From Candidatus Iainarchaeum sp. (lineage in GTDB: Archaea > Iainarchaeota > Iainarchaeia > Iainarchaeales > JAAZKV01): DNA of 8,525 bases. The notes below the pieces were generated by a model, which did not search any database, was not told the origin of the DNA, and saw only the letters and a program-made list of their open reading frames with translations. Made by a program: the position numbers and the translations under genes. Positions 1 through 5,004 of the stretch are shown here, piece after piece; position 1 is the stretch's first letter; every line of letters begins with the position of its first letter. The stretch is from positions 1-8,525 of the forward strand of contig JABHJM010000050.1 of assembly GCA_018691995.1 (NCBI GenBank), written 5' to 3'.

Positions 1-678
1 AAGAATTTTGTAAAATGGGTATCAAGTATTTTTGGAGAGAATTTTGATTATTGGAAAGGAAAAAATGTTCTTGAGCTAGGTTGTGGAACTGGGGAACTTG
101 CAAATGGACTTGCTCTTTGTGGAGCAAATGTTTATGCAATTGATTTTTCTTCAAGTTCAATAAAAAAAGCAAAAGAATTATCCAAGAAATTAGGGACAAA
201 AGTAAAGTTTGAAGAAAAAAACATATTAGAATTTAAAAGTGAAAAAAAGTATGATGTAGTTATTGCGCTTGGCTCTTTACACCACACAATTAATGCGAAA
301 AAAGGTTTTGAAAATGGAATTAGTTGTTTGAAAAAAGACGGCCTCATTGTTATTGGACTCTATAATAAATATTCTCGATTTAGGCAGCGAGTACGAAGAC
401 TAATTCTTGGAATATTTTGTGGAAAGAATATTGAGAAGCGAATTGAAATTGGAAAAAGACTTTTTGGAGCAATGGAAAGTCGTGAACAAGAGGCTGATAA
501 GTATGGCCAAGTCTGGGAAAGTTATCATTCTGTGAGTGAAATTTTGAGATGGTTTAGCAAAAACAATATTGATTTTATTGCATCAAAACCAAAATTTGAA
601 AAGCCTCTAATTGATGAGATAAAGTGGTTTTTAAGCAAGAAAGGGGCCTTTTTTGTAATGGTTGGAAAAGCAAAATAA
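1..678 (+). CDS. Class I SAM-dependent methyltransferase, 5' truncated
   Basis: The reading frame is open from base 1 to the TAA at 676-678 (225 residues); the true start lies outside the window. Motif I, VLELGCGTG, is at residues 23-31 of the visible part. The acidic residue that usually contacts the SAM ribose is probably Asp48 in AIDFS. A motif IV-like DVVIALGSLHHT follows at 85-96, and LIVIGLYNKYSR comes just after it. The LHHT plus GLYN combination and the later WESYHS...ILRWF stretch resemble a widespread but poorly characterised methyltransferase subgroup. The substrate cannot be read from the sequence; a small molecule or glycan is as plausible as RNA. Only about 20 residues precede motif I, so an N-terminal segment may be missing. 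An ATG or TTG inside the frame (TTG at 328, for example) is not the start, because motif I lies upstream of it. Fold call is firm, function open. Confidence 0.88.
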   Translation, partial: KNFVKWVSSIFGENFDYWKGKNVLELGCGTGELANGLALCGANVYAIDFSSSSIKKAKELSKKLGTKVKFEEKNILEFKSEKKYDVVIALGSLHHTINAKKGFENGISCLKKDGLIVIGLYNKYSRFRQRVRRLILGIFCGKNIEKRIEIGKRLFGAMESREQEADKYGQVWESYHSVSEILRWFSKNNIDFIASKPKFEKPLIDEIKWFLSKKGAFFVMVGKAK

Positions 679-683
679 TGCAC

Positions 684-699
684 CGAATTAGTTCGTTTT
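684..699 (+). terminator. Possible weak terminator of the methyltransferase gene
   Basis: Five bases after the methyltransferase stop codon there is a 4-bp stem, CGAA (684-687) with TTCG (692-695) around TTAG, followed by TTTT (696-699). The stem is short. An alternative pairing, AATTAG (686-691) with CTAATT (708-713), competes with it. It could end the upstream transcript or simply be part of the structured non-coding region that follows. Confidence 0.25.
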
Positions 700-723
700 C
701 CTAACTGCTAATTGTTAATAACT

Positions 724-855
724 AGAGTGATGTAATCCTAGCATATGCATGGTCAAACTATGTGAAAAGGATTAAGGGGAGCAACCGACCCGGAAAGGGA
801 CCCAACATTTGTTTTTCGTGTCTCCCCCTCTGATTCCCAAAAAAACTTTTTTTTA
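724..855 (+). ncRNA. Candidate structured small RNA, family not recognised
   Basis: This stretch between two genes has no plausible ORF and is much richer in G+C than its surroundings, especially at 776-838. Two stems are visible. AATCC (734-738) pairs with GGATT (769-773), with an inner CATA (742-745) / TATG (759-762) helix. GGGGAG (776-781) pairs perfectly with CTCCCC (822-827). Inside the second stem are CCC-GGAAA-GGG (789-799) and AAC-ATTT-GTT (804-813). GGTC (751-754) could pair with GACC at 787-790 or 799-802 as a pseudoknot. A run of eight T (847-854) follows, a typical archaeal transcription stop. I compared it by eye with SRP RNA, RNase P RNA, 5S rRNA, tRNA and common riboswitches and could not match any of them. 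The strand is inferred from the T-run, and the 5' end is uncertain. It could also be an attenuator in the leader of the glutaredoxin gene, but that gene has its own TATA box after the T-run. Confidence 0.5.
847..854 (+). terminator. Oligo-T terminator after the structured segment
   Basis: Eight consecutive T residues follow the GC-rich structured segment and precede the promoter of the glutaredoxin gene. Archaeal RNA polymerase stops at such runs without needing a hairpin. Here the run would give the candidate small RNA a defined 3' end. Confidence 0.5.
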
Positions 856-870
856 TCTTTGATTCACAAT

Positions 871-880
871 ATTTATAATA
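871..880 (+). promoter_or_regulatory. TATA-like box of the glutaredoxin gene
   Basis: ATTTATAATA lies about 25 nt upstream of position 900, which predicts a short leader of roughly 10-15 nt containing the Shine-Dalgarno site. Its location between the T-run and the gene argues for transcription independent of the upstream RNA. Confidence 0.5.
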
Positions 881-901
881 ACAACTAATCAAATTTTGAA
901 T

Positions 902-908
902 AGGTGAT
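902..908 (+). promoter_or_regulatory. Shine-Dalgarno site deciding the glutaredoxin start
   Basis: AGGTGAT is a strong complement to the conserved archaeal 16S rRNA 3' end (AUCACCUCC). It ends 4 nt before ATG 913. The upstream in-frame GTG at 904 lies inside this site and is therefore unlikely to be the start. Confidence 0.65.
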
Positions 909-912
909 ATTA

Positions 913-1155
913 ATGGGAAAAGTTATCGTTTATTCAACTACTACTTGTCCATACTGTGTTATGGTTAAGGATTGGTTGAAAGGAAAAAATGTTGAGTATG
1001 AAGATTTCAATGTGGGAACAGATCAAGAAAAAGCAAAAGAAATGATGGACAAAAGCGGTCAAATGGGAGTTCCAGTAATCGATATTGAAGGAGAAGTAAT
1101 CATTGGTTTTGACAAACCAAAACTCGAAGCTGCTCTTGAAAAAGCAGGAAAATAA
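913..1155 (+). CDS. Glutaredoxin-like thiol-disulfide oxidoreductase
   Basis: This 80-residue protein has the glutaredoxin/NrdH-like layout. A first beta strand, KVIVYS, is followed by the redox motif CPYC (C12-C15). The cis-proline motif GVPVI is at 52-56, and a short GEVIIGFD segment leads into the C-terminal helix. It should reduce disulfides or mixed thiols in the cytoplasm; whether it is recycled by glutathione, another low-molecular-weight thiol or a thioredoxin reductase cannot be told. The sequence most resembles the small stand-alone glutaredoxin-like proteins (YruB/NrdH type) common in bacteria and archaea. ATG 913 is preferred over the in-frame GTG 904 because a Shine-Dalgarno site covers the latter. 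The gene is monocistronic by appearance: its own TATA box lies upstream, and a hairpin plus T-run follows. Family assignment is secure; the physiological partner is unknown. Confidence 0.93.
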   Translation: MGKVIVYSTTTCPYCVMVKDWLKGKNVEYEDFNVGTDQEKAKEMMDKSGQMGVPVIDIEGEVIIGFDKPKLEAALEKAGK

Positions 1156-1162
1156 ATATTTT

Positions 1163-1195
1163 TTTAGGGCACAATTGCCCCTAAATCTTTTTTTT
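1163..1195 (+). terminator. Hairpin and T-run terminator of the glutaredoxin gene
   Basis: TTTAGGGC (1163-1170) pairs with GCCCCTAAA (1177-1185), with one bulged C and the loop ACAATT, and eight T follow at 1188-1195. It starts 7 nt after the glutaredoxin stop and separates it from the convergent gene ending at 1201. On the other strand the hairpin is followed by A, so it should work only for the plus-strand transcript. Confidence 0.7.
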
Positions 1196-1200
1196 AATAA

Positions 1201-1830
1201 TTAAAAATCTACTTTACCACTGATATATTTTTGGTAACCCATTCCAAAAATTAAAAGTAGTACTAAAAAGAAAATCCATTTTTTTGCATCAACAACTTCT
1301 GCCATTCCAAAAAGATCTAAAATATATACAAATATTACTATTAGAATCCATAGAAAAAATCCTTTCAAAAGCCCTTTTTTCCACCAAATATTTTTGAAAA
1401 GCCCACGACTTCTAATGTGACTTTTTACATCTTGTGATTCTTCCCCTGTTTCATCAAACGATTCAGCCATTGGATCTTCCATTGGTTCTCCAACGGATTC
1501 ATCTAATGGTTCTTCAACTGCCTCATCAAGTGGTTCGTCATAATTTTCATTTTCAAAAGTATCTTCCTGCATTGGAGCTTCTTGATATTTTTCTTCCTTT
1601 TGTTTTGAATAACGGCTTTCATTCCCAGAGTATGAAGGAATTTTTTCTTTTAGTCTTTGAAAGCGAGAAGGTGCCTCAACATAAACTGGTTTTTCAACAA
1701 TAAACGTTTTTACACGAACAATTTCTTTAGTCCTAGTTTTAGAAGCACTCCTCTTTTTCTTTTTTGTAGAAGTTTTTCTATTTGGACTTTTTTTCACAAC
1801 TTTTTTCTTTACAGTTTTTTTCTTTGTCAT
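1201..1830 (-). CDS. Unrecognised protein: Lys-rich tail, acidic region, two C-terminal TM segments
   Basis: I do not recognise this 209-residue protein. It has three compositional zones. Residues 1-41 are extremely Lys/Arg-rich with Ser/Thr and Pro, like a histone-H1-type tail. Residues about 84-134 are strongly acidic and carry degenerate 8-9-residue repeats (EPLDEAVE, EPLDESVG, EPMEDPMAE). Residues about 157-174 and 184-199 are two hydrophobic membrane segments separated by a short loop, with a basic stretch (WWKKGLLK) just before the first. No signal peptide is visible, so the charged part is probably cytoplasmic by the positive-inside rule. ATG 1830 is preferred to the in-frame TTG 1836 because a TATA-like box centred about 25 nt upstream predicts a leaderless transcript starting at that ATG. 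The gene lies 46 nt downstream of scpA on the same strand. A membrane-anchored nucleic-acid-binding protein is possible, but that is inference from composition only. Confidence 0.78.
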   Translation of the reverse strand: MTKKKTVKKKVVKKSPNRKTSTKKKKRSASKTRTKEIVRVKTFIVEKPVYVEAPSRFQRLKEKIPSYSGNESRYSKQKEEKYQEAPMQEDTFENENYDEPLDEAVEEPLDESVGEPMEDPMAESFDETGEESQDVKSHIRSRGLFKNIWWKKGLLKGFFLWILIVIFVYILDLFGMAEVVDAKKWIFFLVLLLIFGMGYQKYISGKVDF

Positions 1831-1850
1831 AATCAAAGTAATTAAAAGAG

Positions 1851-1860
1851 ATATATAAAA
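1851..1860 (-). promoter_or_regulatory. TATA-like box for the Lys-rich membrane protein gene
   Basis: On the minus strand this reads TTTTATATAT, centred about 25 nt before ATG 1830. That spacing predicts transcription starting at or next to the start codon, i.e. a leaderless mRNA. It gives the gene its own promoter in the gap after scpA. Confidence 0.6.
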
Positions 1861-1876
1861 CTACTGGATTTGCTAA

Positions 1877-2716
1877 TTAGCTCGCTTTTGCCTTAACACT
1901 CAAAGTTTCTTCTTGTAATAATTGAATAAAAATGTCTCCAAAGAACTTTTCTTGATAAGCAATAATTTTTCCACCATTCATCAAAAATAGCACTGGTAAG
2001 AAAGTATCCACAATTGAATTCAACTCATCTTCACACAAATCTTTAAATCTTACAACCCCTTGAGAATCAACACGCTTCTTTATTGAATTTAATACATCGC
2101 CCATTTTATCTTCGATTGAAGTGGTATCAAAGTTTAATTCCATTTTTGGAACAACTCTTGATGCAACTCTTTTTGGAGTTGTTTTATTTATTATCCCTTC
2201 AATACTTTCAACTAATTCATCAAGAGAAATTCTTCCTTCACGAAAAGATCTATTACACATTAAATCAGGAAGCTCTTCAAGCATCATTTGTTTTTGTTCA
2301 TCAGTAATTTGTTCTTTTTCTTCTTCCTCATCAACTGAACTAAGTTTTAGATATTTACTTTTTGTTTTTACAAGAATTGCACATGCAAGAATTGCATTTG
2401 CCGGAACTCTTAAATTATTGTGTTCAAGTTCATTAACTTTTTTCAAATATTTTTCAGCTAATTCTGCCACATCAATATTCCAAGGATCCATTTTTTCACT
2501 TGTTACAAGACTTATAAGTATGGTTTTCCATGCTGGTTGGTCAATTAAATCAACCAAATCCATTTGAGAGTAATCTCGTTCGTACGCTTCCTCAACATTG
2601 TCTGAGGCTACGCTGTTCGCTTCTTCTGGCAAAGGCATAGAGCTATTAATGCGATTCATATTTATAATTCTTTCTAAAAAAGAGCTTAAAAAGCCTGTTT
2701 TTTCCCGTTTTTTCAA
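1877..2716 (-). CDS. scpA: Segregation and condensation protein A (kleisin)
   Basis: ScpA is the kleisin that bridges the two heads of an SMC dimer and helps compact and segregate chromosomes. The N-terminal SMC-neck-binding helices are recognisable at residues about 53-125: a DLVDLI...ILISLV stretch, the hallmark MDPWNIDVAELAEKYL at 76-91, then LRVPANAILACAILVKTKSKYL. A charged linker with runs of Glu (129-150) leads to a C-terminal winged-helix region at about 195-268 that should bind the SMC head (VRFKDL...VDTFLPVLFLMNGGKI). At 279 residues it has roughly 50 residues before the usual first helix, so the start is uncertain. TTG 2716 gives the longest form; ATG 2659 (residue 20) or ATG 2563 (residue 52) are alternatives, and none has a clear Shine-Dalgarno site. 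Neither smc nor scpB is in the window. It is divergent from the KaiC-like gene with a 63-nt gap. Confidence 0.87.
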   Translation of the reverse strand: MKKREKTGFLSSFLERIINMNRINSSMPLPEEANSVASDNVEEAYERDYSQMDLVDLIDQPAWKTILISLVTSEKMDPWNIDVAELAEKYLKKVNELEHNNLRVPANAILACAILVKTKSKYLKLSSVDEEEEKEQITDEQKQMMLEELPDLMCNRSFREGRISLDELVESIEGIINKTTPKRVASRVVPKMELNFDTTSIEDKMGDVLNSIKKRVDSQGVVRFKDLCEDELNSIVDTFLPVLFLMNGGKIIAYQEKFFGDIFIQLLQEETLSVKAKAS

Positions 2717-2730
2717 AAAAGAATGGAAGG

Positions 2731-2738
2731 ATTAAATA
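2731..2738 (+). promoter_or_regulatory. TATA-like box for the KaiC-like gene, in the scpA divergent gap
   Basis: ATTAAATA is centred about 26 nt upstream of position 2761, predicting a leader of about 19 nt that would include the Shine-Dalgarno site at 2771-2776. Read on the opposite strand the same AT-rich block is TATTTAAT and might also serve scpA. If it does, transcription would begin near 2709, downstream of TTG 2716, which would favour a shorter ScpA. Confidence 0.4.
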
Positions 2739-2770
2739 CCACTTAATTCATAATCTAGTAAACAAAATAC

Positions 2771-2776
2771 GGTGAT
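2771..2776 (+). promoter_or_regulatory. Shine-Dalgarno site supporting a TTG start
   Basis: GGTGAT ends 3 nt before TTG 2780. The motif and the tight spacing resemble the site before the glutaredoxin gene, which supports TTG as a real initiation codon for the KaiC-like protein. Confidence 0.6.
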
Positions 2777-2779
2777 TAT

Positions 2780-3490
2780 TTGGAAAGAGTGAAGACAGGA
2801 ATACCAGGACTTGATGAACTTGTTGGTGGAGGATTCCCAAAAGGAAGTAATATTTTAATTGCTGGAGGAGCTGGAACAGGAAAAACAATCCTTGCGACAC
2901 AATACCTCTACAATGGAGCAACACAATACGGCGAAGCAGGCCTTTTTGTAACTTTGGAAGGTAATGTGCGAGATATTGCTTGGAATATGGAAAATTTTCA
3001 ATGGGATATTAAGAGCTTACAAGATCAAAATTTATTAACTATTTATCGATTAAATCTTGAAGGAACAAGAAACAAAGAAATGATTGTTCAAAGAGTAGAA
3101 GAACAATTAGCTGAAATTGAAAGAGAAGTAAAAGAAATAAATGCAAAAAGACTTGTGATTGATTCAACAACTGTATTTGGAGCATATATTGATCCAAGTT
3201 TTTTAAGAACAACTTTATTTAAATTTGGAGACAAATTAAAGAATTTAGGATGCACTACGTTACTAACTAGTGAAACTGCTCCGACAAAAAATACTTTTTC
3301 TGCATTTGGTGTTGAAGAATTTGTAAGTGATGGAATCATTGCCCTTTATTTTACTCCTCCAAACAGAAGTATCTTTGTTAGAAAGATGAGAGGAACAACT
3401 CATGATAAGAATCCACATCCATTTGACATTAATGATGCTGGAGTTAGTGTAAACTCTCGAGATAAGATTATTTGGGAAGCAATTAAATAA
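2780..3490 (+). CDS. Single-domain KaiC/RadA-superfamily ATPase
   Basis: This 236-residue protein is one complete KaiC-type P-loop ATPase domain of the RecA superfamily. It opens with the family signature VKTGIPGLDELVGGGFPKGS (4-23). Walker A, GGAGTGKT, is at 29-36, and Walker B is KRLVIDS (123-129). The C-terminal half contains TLLTSE and the strand-plus-basic stretch RSIFVRKMRGT common in KaiC-like proteins. Archaea often encode several such stand-alone domains, with roles in signalling, motility or DNA transactions; which applies here cannot be decided. One difference is notable: after the strand FVTL the family usually has two adjacent catalytic glutamates, but this protein has Glu60-Gly61. 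ATP binding looks intact, while hydrolysis may be altered. The TTG start is supported by GGTGAT just upstream and because the signature begins at once. The gene is divergent from scpA and followed after 32 nt by a separately promoted hydrolase gene. Confidence 0.9.
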   Translation: MERVKTGIPGLDELVGGGFPKGSNILIAGGAGTGKTILATQYLYNGATQYGEAGLFVTLEGNVRDIAWNMENFQWDIKSLQDQNLLTIYRLNLEGTRNKEMIVQRVEEQLAEIEREVKEINAKRLVIDSTTVFGAYIDPSFLRTTLFKFGDKLKNLGCTTLLTSETAPTKNTFSAFGVEEFVSDGIIALYFTPPNRSIFVRKMRGTTHDKNPHPFDINDAGVSVNSRDKIIWEAIK

Positions 3491-3498
3491 TTATAAAA
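3491..3498 (+). promoter_or_regulatory. TATA-like box for the MBL-fold hydrolase gene
   Basis: TTATAAAA begins directly after the KaiC-like stop codon and is centred about 28 nt before ATG 3523. No Shine-Dalgarno site exists in the T-rich gap, so a leaderless or nearly leaderless transcript is predicted. Confidence 0.6.
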
Positions 3499-3522
3499 AC
3501 GCTTCTCAACATTTTTCTTTTT

Positions 3523-4176
3523 ATGAATATAACAAAATTTTCACATGCTTGCGTTTTTATTGAAACAAATGAGAAAAAAATTTTAATTGATGGTGGAGAA
3601 TATTCTCCAGAAGAAGAAAAATCTAATTGGCCAATCCCAGATTTTGTTTTTGTAACGCATAAACATGGCGATCATTATAGTGAAGAAGTAATACAAAAAA
3701 TGAAAAAGGAAACAACCCGTTTTTTTGCAACAAGTGAAACTACTAACAAATATTCTAATACAACTTTTGAAATTGTTAAAGTTGGAGATACACTTGATCT
3801 TGATGGAATTAAAGTTGAAGTTGTAAAAGCAATTCATGGTTTTATGCCTTTTTTAAAAGGGGGTAATGAAATCAATGAGGGTGTGGGTTATGTTTTTGAA
3901 ATTGAAGACAAGAGAATTTACACTGTTGGAGATAGCATTAGTTTTGACTCAAAAACAAAATGCGATATTTTATTTGTCCCTGTTTGTAATCATGGACTTG
4001 TAATGGGTCCTTTTGAGGCTTCTTTATTTGCAAAAGAAAGTGAAGCAAAACTTGTAATCCCATACCACTACGATAGTCCAAAGTTTCCAGCTGACATGGA
4101 TAAAGTGAAAGAAGAATTTGAAAAACAAGAACTTAATTATAAAATTTTAGAAGCTGGGGAAAAAGTAGAATTTTAA
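3523..4176 (+). CDS. Metallo-beta-lactamase-fold hydrolase, UlaG-like
   Basis: The 217-residue protein has the metal ligands of the metallo-beta-lactamase fold: HxHxDH as H46, H48, D50 and H51 (THKHGDH), a likely third-motif H105 (AIHG), D137 (YTVGD), and a C-terminal H182 (IPYHYD). The N-terminal strand FSHACVFIETNEKKILIDGG, with a His near the start and no inserted domain, matches the compact UlaG-like/COG2220 branch, whose members include L-ascorbate-6-phosphate lactonase and many proteins of unknown substrate. No beta-CASP or RNase J-type extension is present, so a nuclease role is not indicated. It is probably a cytoplasmic metal-dependent hydrolase; the substrate is unknown. ATG 3523 is preferred because the family normally starts at this strand and a TATA-like box lies at leaderless spacing. 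The gene is convergent with adenylate kinase, with only 18 nt between the stop codons. Confidence 0.9.
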   Translation: MNITKFSHACVFIETNEKKILIDGGEYSPEEEKSNWPIPDFVFVTHKHGDHYSEEVIQKMKKETTRFFATSETTNKYSNTTFEIVKVGDTLDLDGIKVEVVKAIHGFMPFLKGGNEINEGVGYVFEIEDKRIYTVGDSISFDSKTKCDILFVPVCNHGLVMGPFEASLFAKESEAKLVIPYHYDSPKFPADMDKVKEEFEKQELNYKILEAGEKVEF

Positions 4177-4194
4177 AAAAACGAATAAGAAGAG

Positions 4195-4869
4195 CTATTG
4201 CCCTTCTTTAATACTTTCAATTAATTTTTCTGCAGCTGCAATACTTTCAGCTGGAGGAACATTCCCATCATAACTTTTTAATAATTCCTTTTCTTTGTAG
4301 AATTCTATTAATGGAGCTGTTTTTTCATTATATTGTGCTAACCTGGCTCTTATTGTGTCTGGTTTGTCATCTTCTCTTTGAAATAATGCTTCACCATCAA
4401 TATCACAGACACCTTCAACTTTTGGAGGGTTTGTTACTGTGTTGTAAATTTGTTTACATTTGCTACAAGTCCATCTGCTTGAAAGTCTTTTAACAATATT
4501 TTCTTCGCTTGACTCAATATTAATTACTGCATCAAGTTTTTGTTCAAGTCTTGTAAGAATATTTTCTAATTCATTTGCTTGTGGGATTGTTCTTGGGAAT
4601 CCATCAAAAATAATTCCACTAAAACCTTCTTCTTCAGATAATGCTTTTAGTTTTGCTTCAAGCATTTTTGCAACTAACTCATCACCAACAAGTCCACCAG
4701 AACTCATTATTTCTTGTAATTCTTTTGCTAATTCACTTCCAGAAGCAACTTCTGCTCGAATTAAATCTCCTGTTGACACTTGTGCCAAAGAAAATTTATC
4801 TGCTACTGCTTGTGCAACAGTTCCCTTTCCTGCCCCTGGGGGCCCTAAAAATATTAAATTTAATACCAT
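4195..4869 (-). CDS. adk: Adenylate kinase, zinc-lid bacterial type
   Basis: The enzyme converts ATP + AMP into two ADP and keeps the adenylate pool balanced. All key elements of the 224-residue protein are visible. The P-loop GPPGAGKGT is at 9-17, the AMP-site motif STGDLIR at 32-38, and DGFPRT at 89-94. A long LID domain carries a zinc site, Cys135-x2-Cys138 and Cys155-x2-Asp158, the three-Cys-plus-Asp version known from some bacterial enzymes. Catalytic arginines follow (R165, R174, R176 region). Many archaea instead use a distinct trimeric AdkA or the Fap7-like type. This long-lid form is the bacterial one, seen in several DPANN groups and probably of transferred origin (inference). ATG 4869 has GGTGAG ending 5 nt upstream. 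Its leader region (4870-5004) contains unusual hairpins. The stop codon is TAG. Confidence 0.97.
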   Translation of the reverse strand: MVLNLIFLGPPGAGKGTVAQAVADKFSLAQVSTGDLIRAEVASGSELAKELQEIMSSGGLVGDELVAKMLEAKLKALSEEEGFSGIIFDGFPRTIPQANELENILTRLEQKLDAVINIESSEENIVKRLSSRWTCSKCKQIYNTVTNPPKVEGVCDIDGEALFQREDDKPDTIRARLAQYNEKTAPLIEFYKEKELLKSYDGNVPPAESIAAAEKLIESIKEGQ

Positions 4870-4874
4870 TTTAT

Positions 4875-4880
4875 CTCACC
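4875..4880 (-). promoter_or_regulatory. Shine-Dalgarno site of adk
   Basis: On the minus strand this reads GGTGAG within AAGGTGAGAT and ends 5 nt before ATG 4869. The initiation site is therefore well defined. Confidence 0.65.
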
Positions 4881-4910
4881 TTTTCCTTTATTATAATAAA
4901 AAACCGTTCT

Positions 4911-4920
4911 TTTTATAATA
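4911..4920 (-). promoter_or_regulatory. TATA-like box of adk
   Basis: The minus strand reads TATTATAAAA here, about 26 nt upstream of a predicted start near 4889. That gives a leader of about 20 nt that includes the Shine-Dalgarno site. A second AT-rich block at about 4887-4902 is too close to the ATG to be preferred. Confidence 0.5.
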
Positions 4921-4926
4921 AAACTG

Positions 4927-4989
4927 TCCTAGAAAATGTGAGTTTTCTTAGGATTACAAAACTCGAAAAGTTTTGTTTGTCCTACAAAC
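4927..4989. repeat. Three consecutive inverted repeats between trm5 and adk
   Basis: The 135-nt gap between trm5 and adk holds three back-to-back hairpins. The arms are TCCTAGAAAA (4927-4936) with TTTTCTTAGGA (4943-4953), ACAAAACT (4956-4963) with AGTTTTGT (4969-4976, loop CGAAA), and GTTTGT (4975-4980) with ACAAAC (4984-4989, loop CCT). The first and third both carry the word TCCTA or its complement, TAGGA. On the minus strand a TATA-like TTTATAAAA (about 4994-5002) lies just upstream, so a short RNA of about 70 nt could be made, ending before the adk promoter. Alternatives are a trm5 3' end or processing signal, or a protein-binding site. Confidence 0.5.
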
Positions 4990-5004
4990 TGTGTTTTTTA
5001 TAAA

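Noticed and set aside
132..347. 71-codon minus-strand frame opposite the methyltransferase
   Set aside because: It overlaps a frame with clear methyltransferase motifs, and its Phe/Ser-rich sequence is typical of an antisense reading of AT-rich code.
728..833. Possible C/D-box sRNA: TGATG at 728-732 and CTGA at 830-833
   Set aside because: The boxes are about 100 nt apart, there are no internal C'/D' boxes, and the bases outside the boxes do not pair as a kink-turn needs.
776..838. Resemblance of CCGACCCGGAAAGGGA to the 5S rRNA CCGAACCCGGAAG element or the SRP helix 8 GGAA loop
   Set aside because: The flanking helices of 5S rRNA are absent. The asymmetric SRP loop (CAGG opposite AGCAG) is not in the right order on either strand.
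3523..4176. RNase J or CPSF-type nuclease reading of the MBL-fold protein
   Set aside because: There is no beta-CASP domain or KH extension, and the size and motif spacing fit the compact UlaG-like branch.
2780..4176. A defence or signalling system made of the KaiC-like ATPase, MBL hydrolase and charged membrane protein
   Set aside because: The genes lie on different strands with separate promoters, there is no effector or sensor domain, and the neighbours are housekeeping genes.
4460..5003. Two overlapping plus-strand frames of 152 and 120 codons opposite adk
   Set aside because: They are antisense to a certain adenylate kinase, low in complexity (Leu/Ser/Phe-rich), and match no family I know.
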